Part shown: positions 32,702 through 45,338 of the stretch, piece by piece
How the letters are laid out: each line of letters begins with the position of its first letter
How positions within the stretch are numbered: position 1 is the stretch's first letter
NCBI RefSeq assembly: GCF_001613145.1
Contig: NZ_BDBU01000042.1
Location: 83,800 to 147,799 of the forward strand
Length of the DNA: 64,000 bases
Direction: 5' to 3'
Source: Nocardia jejuensis NBRC 103114
GTDB lineage: Bacteria; Actinomycetota; Actinomycetes; Mycobacteriales; Mycobacteriaceae
The notes under the pieces: model-generated
Seen by the model: the letters and a program-made list of their open reading frames with translations, nothing else
The model's database searches: none
Told to the model about the DNA's origin: nothing
Translations under genes and position numbers: made by a program

Positions 32702-33403
32702 ATGCGTATCACCAAAACCATTGCACCAGCACTGCTTTGCCTCGCTGCGACCACGATCGCGGCCACTGTCACCGCGGGCCCGGCGACCGCCGACGACGCC
32801 GCCGCACAGCCCGGCCTGCGCGTGCAGGGGACCGATCACAACATCGGGTACGAGGTCGCTGTGACCCAGGACAACCGCGCCACCGTCAGCACCCTGAACG
32901 CGGGCCGCTTCCTGGCCACCTGGGACGGCCAGGCCGTCATCGTCACCGACGACGCGGGCATCTCGGTCGCCACCGTCCCGCTGAAGTACGACGTCGCGGG
33001 CAAGACCCTCGAGCTCACCCCGAAGATCGAGGACGGCAACCGCCGCCTCACCCTCACCCCCGTCGCCGAATCACCGGTGGCGCTGCGTGACATCAACGCC
33101 CAGCAGCACTTCTTCGACGTCGTGCAGGCCAACCTGCCCGCCGTCGCCACCGGCGCGGCCATCGGCGGAGCCATCGGCTTCCTGCTCGGCTTCCCCGCCG
33201 GCCTGTTCATCCTGGACTTCATCACCATTCCGATCACCACCGTCGTGGGCGCCCTCATCGGCGGAGCCATCGGCTTGCAGCAGGCCGGCGGCCAACCCGC
33301 CGTCGAGGCCGCCCTCGCCTACGCCGACAGCCTCGTCCCGGGCGCGGCCCAGGCCGCCCGCCCCCTCTTCGACGCACTCCCGGCACCACAGCCCGGCAAC
33401 TGA
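32702..33403 (+). CDS. Secreted protein with glycine-rich hydrophobic tail, unknown function
   Basis: The 233-residue product has a signal peptide ending near AGPATADDAA (cleavage after about residue 31). A polar region with repeated beta-like segments follows (ATVSTLNAGRFLATWDGQAV, TLELTPKIEDGNRRLTLTP). The C-terminal third has two Gly-rich hydrophobic segments, AIGGAIGFLLGFPAGLFILDF and VVGALIGGAIGLQQAG, that resemble glycine-zipper membrane anchors. I recall similar proteins only as Nocardia hypothetical proteins. GAAG-type site precedes ATG 32702. The function is unknown. Confidence 0.8.
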   Translation: MRITKTIAPALLCLAATTIAATVTAGPATADDAAAQPGLRVQGTDHNIGYEVAVTQDNRATVSTLNAGRFLATWDGQAVIVTDDAGISVATVPLKYDVAGKTLELTPKIEDGNRRLTLTPVAESPVALRDINAQQHFFDVVQANLPAVATGAAIGGAIGFLLGFPAGLFILDFITIPITTVVGALIGGAIGLQQAGGQPAVEAALAYADSLVPGAAQAARPLFDALPAPQPGN

Positions 33404-33507
33404 CACACAGGCACACCGCACGGCGGGGGCAGCGCACGGCGGGCAGCTCGCGACGAGACACCGTGCACCTCACCACAAGTCGCCCCGCACCGATCCCACG
33501 CGTGACG

Positions 33508-33545
33508 GCAGTCGCCCCACACCGAATCCGGTGCGGGGCGACTGC
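33508..33545. terminator. Hairpin between two convergent secreted-protein genes
   Basis: GCAGTCGCCCC-A-CACCG (33508-33524) pairs with CGGTG-C-GGGGCGACTGC (33529-33545), a 17-nt stem with one mismatch and a 4-nt loop. It lies between convergent gene ends. Confidence 0.8.
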
Positions 33546-33562
33546 CGTTGCGGCACATCGGC

Positions 33563-34042
33563 CTAACTGACGAATGTCACGCCGAGGATGGCCATGGCGT
33601 TGTCGGTGTAGTACCAGTCACCGTTCATCTCGCTGACGAGATCGAAGCGCAGGACGTGGCCCTCAGCCGGTCCGGCGGTGATCTGCCAGAGCGTATTGGG
33701 AAGTCCGGCAACGGTACTGACGCTGCCGTCCGACCACTCGAACGCGCCGGATGTCACCGTCCCGAAGCTCAGCCACGGAAGTTCCGCGCGGAAACGGCCC
33801 GAAACCACCCCGGGCAGCAGCGAACTCGCGCACTCCCACACCTCGCCCCGGCGCCGCACGGTCTGCCCGGCGCTCCCGGTCCCCGGAACCCGCTCCCCCG
33901 TCAGCACACTCCCCTGATGGCAACCGCCGAACCGGCCACCCGCGGGCGCGGCTTCCGCGGGCACGCCCACACTTAGCGCCACCCCGCACAGCACCGCCAC
34001 GACCGAACCTCGCCGAACAACACCGCCCCGAACAGCTGTCAT
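33563..34042 (-). CDS. Secreted hypothetical protein
   Basis: The 159-residue product begins MTAVRGGVVRRGSVVAVLCGVALSVGVPAEA, a clear signal peptide cleaved near AEAAP. The mature part has two cysteines (GGCHQGS and WECASSL) that could form a disulfide, and ends FDLVSEMNGDWYYTDNAMAILGVTF. I do not recognise the family. It is the last gene before rpoC's 3' end and probably monocistronic. Confidence 0.72.
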   Translation of the reverse strand: MTAVRGGVVRRGSVVAVLCGVALSVGVPAEAAPAGGRFGGCHQGSVLTGERVPGTGSAGQTVRRRGEVWECASSLLPGVVSGRFRAELPWLSFGTVTSGAFEWSDGSVSTVAGLPNTLWQITAGPAEGHVLRFDLVSEMNGDWYYTDNAMAILGVTFVS

Positions 34043-34378
34043 AGCCGAACCCTACCGCCGGTCCGTCGCGAGATCAGCCGCTTCACACCCTCGAACCCGA
34101 TTCGTCACCGGTCCCGGCGACGCCACCGCTCGACGCGGCTCACCCGGTGCCGGAGGTCGCGCCCGGCGGAACCCACGCACGCACTCCGATCGATCACCGG
34201 AGCGACCCGGTCAGCCGAGCGCGCCCACCTGGAGCCTCGACGCGGTGGGCTCTGAACCTGTCGCCTCGCGCATGACCAGCGCGGCCGCCATGTGCATCGG
34301 AACGCTCGGCCCCGTGACGCGAAACGACCCCCGCTCCGAAAGGAGCGGGGGCCGAATGCGTTTGGCCTGACCAGCGGA
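34043..34378. other. Intergenic region after rpoC
   Basis: This 336-bp stretch holds the rpoC terminator hairpin at 34328-34351 and the upstream region of the secreted-protein gene. I saw no credible gene in it. Confidence 0.45.
34328..34351 (-). terminator. rpoC terminator hairpin
   Basis: CCCCCGCTCC-GAAA-GGAGCGGGGG is a perfect 10-bp stem with a stable GNRA-like tetraloop (TTTC on the minus strand). It stands 27 bp past the rpoC stop. A weak U-rich TCGTTTCG follows on the transcribed strand. Confidence 0.8.
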
Positions 34379-37300
34379 TCAGCGGTAGTCGCTGAAGCCG
34401 TAGTCGTCGAGCGGCACAGCGGCGCCGGTCGAGGTGCCGAAGCCGTCCGGGCTGTAGTAGCTGTCGTCGTAGGACGGGACAGCGTACGCGGCCTGGCGGG
34501 CCTCCTCGGTGGGCTGAACCTGGATGTTGCGGTAGCGGTTGATACCGGTACCGGCAGGGATCAGCTTGCCGATGATGACGTTTTCCTTCAGGCCGATCAG
34601 CTTGTCGGAACGGCAGTTGATGGCCGCGTCCGTCAGCACTCGGGTGGTCTCCTGGAAAGAGGCCGCCGAGAGCCACGAATCGGTGGCCAGCGACGCCTTG
34701 GTGATACCCATCAGGACCGGGCGACCCGACGCGGGCTCGGCCGCCTCGGACACCACGCGACGGTTCGAGTTCTCGAACTCCGAGCGCTCCACCAGCGAAC
34801 CGGGGAGGAACTCGGTGGCACCCGAATCGATGATGGTGACGCGGCGCAGCATCTGACGGACGATGACCTCGATGTGCTTGTCGTGGATGGACACACCCTG
34901 CGACCGGTACACCTCCTGGACCTCGTGCACCAGGTGGATCTGCACCTGACGGGGACCCATCACGCGCAGCACCTCGTGCGGATCCGCCGAGCCCTCCAGC
35001 AGCTGCTGGCCGACCTCGACATGATCGCCGTCGGCGAGCAGGCGTTCGGAGCCGTCCTCGTGCTTGAACACACGCAGACGCTGACGCTTGGACAGCTTGT
35101 CGTAGACCACTTCGTCCGAACCGTCGTCCGGAATGATGGTGATCTTGTAGAAGCGGTCGTCGTCCTCCATGCGCACCCGGCCGGAGACCTCCGCGATGGG
35201 GGCCTTGCCCTTGGGCACACGAGCCTCGAAGAGCTCCTGCACGCGGGGCAGACCGCCGGTGATGTCATCGCCCGCGACACCACCCTGGTGGAAGGTACGC
35301 ATCGTCAGCTGGGTACCGGGCTCACCGATGGACTGCGCGGCGACGATACCGACGGCCTCACCGATGTCGACCAGCTTGCCGGTCGCCATCGAGCGGCCGT
35401 AGCAGGTCGCACACACGCCGGTGCCGGTGGTGCAGGTCAGCACGGAGCGAACCTTCACCTCGGTGATACCGGCCTCGAGCAGCGTCTCGATGGTCGGGTC
35501 GCCGAGATCGTGACCCTTCTCCACCACGACGTTGCCCTTGGCGTCGAGCGCGTTCGAGGCCAGCGTACGAGCGTAGGTGCTGGTCTCCACGTGCGCGTCG
35601 CGGATCAGCGTGCCATCGGCCTGCTTCTCGGCGATCGCGACGATGATGCCGCGTTCGGTGCCACAGTCGGTCTCGCGCACGATGACGTCCTGCGACACGT
35701 CCACCAGACGACGGGTCAGGTAACCCGAGTCGGCGGTACGAAGCGCGGTGTCGGCCAGACCCTTACGAGCGCCGTGCGTGTTGATGAAGTACTCGAGAAC
35801 GGTCAGGCCCTCACGGAACGAGGACTTGATCGGACGCGGGATGAACTCACCCTTCGGGTTCGTCACCAGGCCCTTCATACCGGCGAGGGTACGAGTCTGG
35901 GTGAAGTTACCCGTGGCGCCCGACTCGACGATCGTGATGATCGGGTTGTCCGGCGGGTAGTGCGCCCGCAGAGCCGTACCGACCTCTTCGGTCGCTTCCT
36001 GCCAGATCTTGACCAGGGCGTTGTTGCGCTCCTGGTGATCGAGGGCACCACGCTGGTACTTCTTCTCGATCGCGTCGGCCAGCGCCTCGTAGCGCTCCAT
36101 GATCTCGGGCTTCTCTGGCGGAACCAGAACGTCCGACATGGAGACGGTGACGCCCGAACGCGTGGCCCAGTAGAAGCCGGCGTCCTTGAGCTTGTCGACC
36201 GTCTGCGCGACCACGATCATCGGGTAGCGCTCGGCGAGATCGTTGATGATCGTCGCCTGACGCTTCTTCGGCATCTGCTCGTTGATGAACGCGTAGTCCG
36301 CGGGCAGCAACTCGTTGAACAGCACGCGACCCAGGGTGGTCTCGGCGGTCCAGGCATCGCCTCGACGCCAGCCGTCCGGGAAGCGCTCCGCCTCGATGTC
36401 CTTCGGCGGACGCTGCTCGGTCAGCCGCACCTTGATGAGCGAACGCACGGTCAGCTCGTCGCGGTCGACGGCCATCTGCGCCTCGGAAGGCGAAGAGTAG
36501 ACACCGAATTCGGCCGAATCCTTGGTGGAGGGACGGTACTCGCCCTTGGCGCCGTCCACGAGACGGGTCAGGTAGTACAGACCCGTCACCATGTCCAGAC
36601 GCGGCATGGCCAGCGGTCGACCCGAGGCCGGCGACAGGATGTTGTTCGAGGACAGCATCAGGATGCGGGCCTCGGCCTGCGCCTCCGCGGACAGCGGAAG
36701 GTGCACGGCCATCTGGTCACCGTCGAAGTCGGCGTTGAACGCCTCACACACGAGCGGGTGCAGCTGGATGGCCTTGCCTTCGACCAGCAGCGGCTCGAAG
36801 GCCTGGATACCCAGGCGGTGCAGGGTGGGCGCGCGGTTCAGCAGCACCGGGTGCTCGGAGATGACCTCTTCCAGGACATCCCACACCTGAGCGCGCTGAC
36901 GCTCGACCATCCGCTTGGCGGACTTGATGTTCTGCGCGTGGTTGAGATCCACCAGACGCTTCATGACGAACGGCTTGAACAGCTCGAGCGCCATCAGCTT
37001 CGGCAGACCACACTGGTGCAGCTTGAGCTGCGGACCGACCACGATGACCGAACGGCCCGAGTAGTCCACGCGCTTGCCGAGCAGGTTCTGACGGAAACGA
37101 CCCTGCTTGCCCTTGAGCAGATCGCTCAGGGACTTCAGCGGGCGGTTACCCGGACCGGTGACCGGACGGCCACGACGACCGTTGTCGAACAGCGCGTCGA
37201 CCGACTCCTGAAGCATGCGCTTCTCGTTGTTCACGATGATCTCGGGCGCACCCAGGTCGATCAGTCGCTTCAAACGGTTGTTGCGGTTGATCACGCGGCG

Positions 37301-38332
37301 GTACAGGTCGTTCAGGTCGGAGGTCGCGAAGCGGCCACCGTCGAGCTGAACCATCGGGCGCAGCTCCGGCGGGATCACCGGGACGGCGTCCAGCACCATG
37401 CCCATGGGCGAGTTGCCGTTCATCTGGAACGCGGCGACGACCTTGAGACGCTTCAGCGCGCGAAGCTTCTTCTGGCCCTTGCCCGACCGGATGGTCTCGC
37501 GCAGGTTCTCGGCCTCGGCCGGGATGTCGAAGGTCTCCATCAGCTTCTGGATCGCTTCCGCGCCCATGGCACCGGTGAAGTACTCGCCGTAGCGGTCCTG
37601 CAGCTCGCGGTAGATCAGCTCGTCGATGATCAGCTGCTTCTTGGACAGCTTGACGAACGTGGTCCAGATCTCGTCGAGACGATCCAGCTCACGCTGCGCA
37701 CGGTCGCGCAGCTGACGCATCTCGCGCTCGCCGCCGTCCTTCACCTTGCGGCGGACGTCGGACTTGGCGCCCTCGGCCTCCAGCTCGGCGATATCGGCTT
37801 CGAGCTTCTGCGCGCGAGCCTCGAGGTCGGCGTCGCGGGTATCGGCGACCTGCTTCTTCTCGACCTCCATCTCGGCCTCGAGGGTGGACAGCTCGTTGTG
37901 ACGGAGCTCCTCGTCCACCGAGGTGATGACGTAGGCGGCGAAGTAGATGATCTTCTCGAGATCCTTCGGCGCCAGGTCGAGCAGGTAGCCCAAACGCGAC
38001 GGAACGCCCTTGAAGTACCAGATGTGCGTGACCGGAGCGGCCAGCTCGATGTGGCCCATCCGCTCACGACGCACCTTGGCGCGAGTGACCTCGACGCCAC
38101 AGCGCTCACAGATGATGCCCTTGAAGCGCACGCGCTTGTACTTGCCGCAGTAGCACTCCCAGTCCCGGGTGGGACCGAAGATCTTCTCGCAGAACAAGCC
38201 ATCCTTCTCCGGCTTGAGCGTGCGGTAGTTGATGGTCTCCGGCTTCTTCACCTCACCGAAAGACCAGTTCCGGATGTCTTCAGCGGAGGCCAGGCCGATC
38301 CGGAGTTCATCGAAGAAGTTTACGTCTAGCAC
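34379..38332 (-). CDS. rpoC: RNA polymerase beta' subunit
   Basis: Beta' forms the catalytic half of RNA polymerase and binds sigma factor. The 1317-residue product starts with GTG 38330-38332 behind AAGGAAG and reads MLDVNFFDELRIGLASAED. The N-terminal zinc finger is CYCGKYKRV...CERCGVEV. The Mg-binding NADFDGDQMAVHLPLS lies near residue 533. The actinobacterial beta' insertion with its coiled coil (EAEMEVEKKQVADTRDADL) is present. Length agrees with mycobacterial RpoC (1316). It is 145 bp downstream of rpoB, with a strong hairpin between. Confidence 0.99.
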   Translation of the reverse strand: MLDVNFFDELRIGLASAEDIRNWSFGEVKKPETINYRTLKPEKDGLFCEKIFGPTRDWECYCGKYKRVRFKGIICERCGVEVTRAKVRRERMGHIELAAPVTHIWYFKGVPSRLGYLLDLAPKDLEKIIYFAAYVITSVDEELRHNELSTLEAEMEVEKKQVADTRDADLEARAQKLEADIAELEAEGAKSDVRRKVKDGGEREMRQLRDRAQRELDRLDEIWTTFVKLSKKQLIIDELIYRELQDRYGEYFTGAMGAEAIQKLMETFDIPAEAENLRETIRSGKGQKKLRALKRLKVVAAFQMNGNSPMGMVLDAVPVIPPELRPMVQLDGGRFATSDLNDLYRRVINRNNRLKRLIDLGAPEIIVNNEKRMLQESVDALFDNGRRGRPVTGPGNRPLKSLSDLLKGKQGRFRQNLLGKRVDYSGRSVIVVGPQLKLHQCGLPKLMALELFKPFVMKRLVDLNHAQNIKSAKRMVERQRAQVWDVLEEVISEHPVLLNRAPTLHRLGIQAFEPLLVEGKAIQLHPLVCEAFNADFDGDQMAVHLPLSAEAQAEARILMLSSNNILSPASGRPLAMPRLDMVTGLYYLTRLVDGAKGEYRPSTKDSAEFGVYSSPSEAQMAVDRDELTVRSLIKVRLTEQRPPKDIEAERFPDGWRRGDAWTAETTLGRVLFNELLPADYAFINEQMPKKRQATIINDLAERYPMIVVAQTVDKLKDAGFYWATRSGVTVSMSDVLVPPEKPEIMERYEALADAIEKKYQRGALDHQERNNALVKIWQEATEEVGTALRAHYPPDNPIITIVESGATGNFTQTRTLAGMKGLVTNPKGEFIPRPIKSSFREGLTVLEYFINTHGARKGLADTALRTADSGYLTRRLVDVSQDVIVRETDCGTERGIIVAIAEKQADGTLIRDAHVETSTYARTLASNALDAKGNVVVEKGHDLGDPTIETLLEAGITEVKVRSVLTCTTGTGVCATCYGRSMATGKLVDIGEAVGIVAAQSIGEPGTQLTMRTFHQGGVAGDDITGGLPRVQELFEARVPKGKAPIAEVSGRVRMEDDDRFYKITIIPDDGSDEVVYDKLSKRQRLRVFKHEDGSERLLADGDHVEVGQQLLEGSADPHEVLRVMGPRQVQIHLVHEVQEVYRSQGVSIHDKHIEVIVRQMLRRVTIIDSGATEFLPGSLVERSEFENSNRRVVSEAAEPASGRPVLMGITKASLATDSWLSAASFQETTRVLTDAAINCRSDKLIGLKENVIIGKLIPAGTGINRYRNIQVQPTEEARQAAYAVPSYDDSYYSPDGFGTSTGAAVPLDDYGFSDYR

Positions 38333-38419
38333 GTAACTTCCTTTCCCCTGTTCGGGTTGAGTATGAGCAAAAGTTCGCTATATCCGTCTCGTAGCGACTG
38401 CTTACGGGTCGCTCGAAAA

Positions 38420-38469
38420 GGTCCGCCCGGGTGCGTGATTCGGTGACTACCGGATCACGCACCCGGACC
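38420..38469 (-). terminator. Terminator-like hairpin between rpoB and rpoC
   Basis: GGGTGCGTGATTCGGT (38429-38444) pairs with ACCGGATCACGCACCC (38449-38464) with a 4-nt loop and one wobble. GGTCCG/CGGACC extends it outward after a 3-nt bulge. On the minus strand GGACCTTTTCGAGC follows, giving a short U-run. It lies 9 bp after the rpoB stop and about 88 bp before rpoC, so it is an intra-operon attenuator, processing site or partial terminator. Confidence 0.75.
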
Positions 38470-38477
38470 GATCGCTC

Positions 38478-41963
<3,486 letters not shown>

Positions 41964-42129
41964 CTCACGCGCGTCGCGTGGTGGTCCGCGACCGTCGCTT
42001 GTCTGCTACGAATTCCGCTGGTTACAGCCCGAACGAAACCCGAACAGCAAGCAACGGAAGTAACACCGGAAGGGTGAACTTTCGTGATGCGATCAAGGTA
42101 TGGACAGGAGGCAGCCAGCGCAACGTCCA

Positions 42130-42159
42130 AAACTACACCCAAACCTACGGGGGTGTCAA
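42130..42159 (-). promoter_or_regulatory. rpoB: Candidate rpoB promoter
   Basis: On the minus strand TTGACA (42154-42159) is a perfect -35. TAGTTT (42130-42135) lies 18 bp further, or GTAGTT with 17 bp spacing, as a -10. The spacing and the AT-richer stretch make this the best housekeeping promoter in the gap. The implied start is about 160 nt before the rpoB start codon. Confidence 0.55.
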
Positions 42160-42405
42160 AGTACCACCCGTGGCATGCCCGGGAGGGCTAACGCGCCGAA
42201 GCGTGTCCGCGGCGATGTCATCACCGTCCACCGACCGGTCTCTCGGCATTCGCTGGCTGCGTTCCGTAGAGCCCGCATCGGCGTCTGATCCCCTGTGACA
42301 GCCGCCGCTGTTGTGAATAGCGTGACGGGTCGGACGAAAGTCGTCAAGTGGCGGCACGAGTTGACAAACGCGAGATCGCCTGCCCCAGTACAAGATCACC
42401 GTACC

Positions 42406-42436
42406 GACTGGCCCTTATACGCGGTCCGGGCCGGTC
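42406..42436 (-). terminator. Hairpin after the mce operon
   Basis: GACTGGCCC (42406-42414) pairs with GGGCCGGTC (42428-42436) including one wobble, loop 13 nt. It lies 6 bp past the stop of the last Mce-associated gene and before the rpoB promoter, so it may end the mce operon transcript. Strength is moderate. Confidence 0.45.
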
Positions 42437-42441
42437 ACAGG

Positions 42442-43164
42442 TCACTTATCGGTGATCTCCGAGGCCAGCCAGCGACCGTCGACCTTCTCCATGTGCAGCA
42501 GGATCGGGCCCGAAACCAGCGGGGTCGGCTTGCCGTCCTGGACGGTGGCCACGTTGAGATTGACCAGCAGTTCGGCGCGGTCGTCGGTGAGCAGCGTCAC
42601 CCCGATCGGATCGGTCTTCACCTGCGTATCGGTCTGGGCCTGCTTGATGCTGCTGACCACGGTGCCGATGTACTTGTCGAGGTCCTTGCGCATCTGCGTG
42701 GTCAGGACCGAGCCGACCTCGTCCTTCCACTTGTCGATGTCCTTGGCCTTGTAGCCGTAGAGCATCGTCAGCGCGTTGTCGCCGGCGGCCTTCACCTCGT
42801 CGGTGGCCTTGTTGTCGACGTAGGCGGCGTTGCCGTCGTCGACGCCCGGACCGAAGGCCGCGACCACGGCGAACACCGCGAGCAGCAGGGCCGCGACGCC
42901 GCACACGATGGCGGTCCGCCAGGTACGCCAGAACCGGCCGGGCGTGCGGGGTTCGACACCCGGCGCCTTCGCGGCGCCCTTGGTCGAGCTGGGGCCGCGC
43001 TGGGCGGTCGTACCGGGCCGCTGAGCCCGGGTGGTGGTCTCGGTGGTGCGGGTGCTGTCACCGGTGCGGAGGTCCGCGGCCGTGGTGCGCGACGCGGAAC
43101 CGCGCGCGGCAGCCGGACGGCGCTTCGAGGTGACGCGATTGACGGGTGGGCGTCGGTTGGCCAT
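42442..43164 (-). CDS. Mce-associated membrane protein
   Basis: The 240-residue product has a basic, Thr/Arg/Ala-rich cytoplasmic tail of about 85 residues, one membrane segment (TAIVCGVAALLLAVFAVVAAFG) and an external domain. That domain (GDNALTMLYGYKAKDIDKWKDEV, VSSIKQAQTDTQVKTDPIGVTLL, VDGRWLASEITDK) matches the Mce-associated (Mam) proteins encoded at the end of mce operons. These stabilise or assist the importer; OrfY/LucA-type proteins are related. It is 13 bp from its paralogue and is the last gene of the operon. Confidence 0.88.
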   Translation of the reverse strand: MANRRPPVNRVTSKRRPAAARGSASRTTAADLRTGDSTRTTETTTRAQRPGTTAQRGPSSTKGAAKAPGVEPRTPGRFWRTWRTAIVCGVAALLLAVFAVVAAFGPGVDDGNAAYVDNKATDEVKAAGDNALTMLYGYKAKDIDKWKDEVGSVLTTQMRKDLDKYIGTVVSSIKQAQTDTQVKTDPIGVTLLTDDRAELLVNLNVATVQDGKPTPLVSGPILLHMEKVDGRWLASEITDK

Positions 43165-43177
43165 GATCGCTCCCCTC

Positions 43178-44068
43178 CTAGTTGCCGGGCTGCTGGGTCT
43201 GCGGGGCGCCGGTCTGGGGCGCTCCGGTCTGGGGCGCCGTGCCCGAGCCGAGTTCGACCGGTTCGCCCAGGTTCTGGGCCTTCTCGGCCTTCCAGGTGCC
43301 GTCCTGTTTGACCAGGTCCAGCGTCCAGAGCTGCCGGAAGCTGGCGGGCTGGCCGCCGGGCCAGGTGCGGTTGATCTTCAGCACCGCGAAGGCGGAGGCG
43401 TGATCGAGCTCGCTGTTGAGCCCGGTCAGCGTGATGCCCTCGACCGAGGCGTCGATCCGGGTCTTGGAGTCCTGTGCGGTCTGCCGCAGCTGATCCTGGC
43501 CCGCGACCTGGTCTTTGAGCAGGTCACCGGTCATGGATGACCGGATGTTCGCCAGTGAGCCGTCGATATCGTCCGGATTGATGGACATCAGATTCACCGC
43601 GGCCTGACGGGCATCGGTGATCGCGGCGTCGCGAGCCTGGGCGCGCGGGCGGTCGTTCATCAGACCGCCGACGATCCAGGTGCCGCCGAACCAGGCGGCG
43701 GCCACCGCGGCGATGGCCAGCAGGGCGATCGAGCCCGCGGTCACCGCCTTACGGGTCTGCGATTCCGGCGAAACCGGTTCGCCCGCAGCAGCTTTCGCGG
43801 AGCGATCGGTTCCGGTCGACTTACCGGAGTCGGCGTCGTCACCGGATTTCTTCCGGCGCCCATCCGAATTCTTCGTAATCGCGACGGGTTTTTCACCGGT
43901 CGGGACATCGGAGACGGCGTCGGCGTCGCGCTCGACGGCGTCGGCGACACCCTCGGCGGCGCTCGCGGAACCAGTGGTGGGATCCGATGCAGGGGTCGTC
44001 TCGGGTGCCGGCTCACCGGCCGGTTGCCCGAGGCTCGCCCCCTGTTCGCTGTCCTTTTGCTGGCTCAC
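43178..44068 (-). CDS. Mce-associated membrane protein
   Basis: The 296-residue protein has a long acidic/Pro-rich cytoplasmic region (about 1-125), one membrane segment (GSIALLAIAAVAAAWFGGTWIV) and an external Mam-type domain (AAVNLMSINPDDIDGSLANI, LRQTAQDSKTRIDASVEGITLTG). The C-terminus carries short GAPQT repeats. It is the first of two Mam genes after mceF, 31 bp away. The predicted role is to aid assembly or stability of the lipid importer in the membrane. Confidence 0.88.
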   Translation of the reverse strand: MSQQKDSEQGASLGQPAGEPAPETTPASDPTTGSASAAEGVADAVERDADAVSDVPTGEKPVAITKNSDGRRKKSGDDADSGKSTGTDRSAKAAAGEPVSPESQTRKAVTAGSIALLAIAAVAAAWFGGTWIVGGLMNDRPRAQARDAAITDARQAAVNLMSINPDDIDGSLANIRSSMTGDLLKDQVAGQDQLRQTAQDSKTRIDASVEGITLTGLNSELDHASAFAVLKINRTWPGGQPASFRQLWTLDLVKQDGTWKAEKAQNLGEPVELGSGTAPQTGAPQTGAPQTQQPGN

Positions 44069-44099
44069 GCCGCCACCATACTTTCCTCTCCGCGCGAGC

Positions 44100-45338
44100 T
44101 CACTTGGTGGTGACGCCCATGAGCGTCGCCAGCTGAGTCGCGACCGGGTTCAGATTGAGCTTCTCGGGATCCCGCTTCGGGGTGCTGTCCCACGGCTGCA
44201 CGACGCTGGGATCGGCCAGTTCGGCGCGTTCACCACCGCGCACCGACGACTCACTGCCTTGCGGGGCAAGGCATTTCGCGTCGGTGTTGAACGGGAAGTC
44301 GTCGCGGGTGTCGTCGAAATTCGGGTTCTGCGCCTTCATCTGATCGATGATGCGCTGGGTGCCCTCGTAACCGATGGTGCAGGCGGGCGGGTTGTTGGTC
44401 TCGAGCACCAGGCCGAAGTGGGTGGTGCCGTCGCCGGGCGCGGTGGCCGAGCCACCGATGGACAGCAGCGGCAGCATCTGCAGCACCGGGCCGAGCGCGT
44501 AGAACTTCGGCGAGATGGTGTGCAGCAGCAGACGCAGGTTGGTCAGGTCCTGGGTCAGGGCCGGACCGCTCTCGTTCAGCAGGCGCTGCAGCTGATCGCC
44601 CGCCTCGGTGCCGGTGCCGATGAGCCGGCGGATATCCGGATCACTCGACTTGAGCTGAGCGGTCAGCTTGTCCAGGCCGTCGCTGAAGTTCCGGATCGCG
44701 GGGCCCTGCTCGGACTGGGTGCCCAGCACCGTGCGCGCCTGTTTGATCAGGGCGATGGTCTGCGGCAGCGCGTCCACGCCGGTGGCGGTGAACTTGTTCA
44801 GCGAGTCCAGCAGCACCTGCAGATCACCGCCGCGACCGTCCAGCGCCTTGCCCAGTTCGGTGACCGTGGTGCTCAGCGCCGCCAGATCGGTGGTGCTCGC
44901 GAAGTGATCGACGCTGCCGAGCAGATCCTCGACATGGATCGGCACCTGCGCGCCGTCGATGACCGAGCCGTCCTTCAGGTACGGCGAACCCGCGGCCGAG
45001 GGCTGCAGATCCATGTACTGCTCACCGATGGCCGAACGGTTGGCCACCACGGCCTTGGCGTTCGCGGGCACCTTCGGCGCACCGGAGTCCATGTCCAGGG
45101 TGACGATCACGCCGTCGGAGGTGATGTCCAGATCGCTGACCCGTCCGACCGGGACGCCGCGGTAGGTGACCTCGGCGCCCTTGGACAGATTGCCGGTCTC
45201 GGCCATCGTCACCTTGACCCGGTACAGGCCGAAGCCGAGCATATTGTCCACGCGCACGTACTTGGCGCCGACGAACGCGACGCCGAGCACGGCGATGATC
45301 ACGAAGAAGATCAGCTGGTTGCGTACCAGACGGCTCAT
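44100..45338 (-). CDS. mceF: Mce family protein MceF
   Basis: The 412-residue subunit has one N-terminal membrane segment (LIFFVIIAVLGVAFVGAKYV), then the MlaD domain (YRVKVTMAETGNLSKGAEVTYRGVPVGRV). A long helical region follows, and the C-terminus is longer and less conserved. MceA-F form a hexameric, tube-like channel in the periplasm that conducts lipid to the permeases. The gene overlaps mceE by ATGA (45335-45338). The specific lipid is unknown. Confidence 0.95.
   Translation of the reverse strand: MSRLVRNQLIFFVIIAVLGVAFVGAKYVRVDNMLGFGLYRVKVTMAETGNLSKGAEVTYRGVPVGRVSDLDITSDGVIVTLDMDSGAPKVPANAKAVVANRSAIGEQYMDLQPSAAGSPYLKDGSVIDGAQVPIHVEDLLGSVDHFASTTDLAALSTTVTELGKALDGRGGDLQVLLDSLNKFTATGVDALPQTIALIKQARTVLGTQSEQGPAIRNFSDGLDKLTAQLKSSDPDIRRLIGTGTEAGDQLQRLLNESGPALTQDLTNLRLLLHTISPKFYALGPVLQMLPLLSIGGSATAPGDGTTHFGLVLETNNPPACTIGYEGTQRIIDQMKAQNPNFDDTRDDFPFNTDAKCLAPQGSESSVRGGERAELADPSVVQPWDSTPKRDPEKLNLNPVATQLATLMGVTTK

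Larger units (their letters stand above)
41964..42441. other. rpoB promoter/leader region and end of mce operon
   Basis: The 478-bp gap contains the minus-strand rpoB promoter candidate (42130-42159), a leader of about 160 nt, and, at its right end, the hairpin after the mce operon (42406-42436). No gene is apparent. Confidence 0.5.

Noticed and set aside
34292..38329. A 1345-codon open frame antisense to rpoC and comparable antisense frames over rpoB, fusA and the mce genes
   Set aside because: They follow from codon bias in high-GC DNA, show no protein similarity, and lie opposite unmistakable genes.
42361..42390. Plus-strand TTGACA at 42361 as a promoter
   Set aside because: No -10 at acceptable spacing and no plus-strand gene follows.
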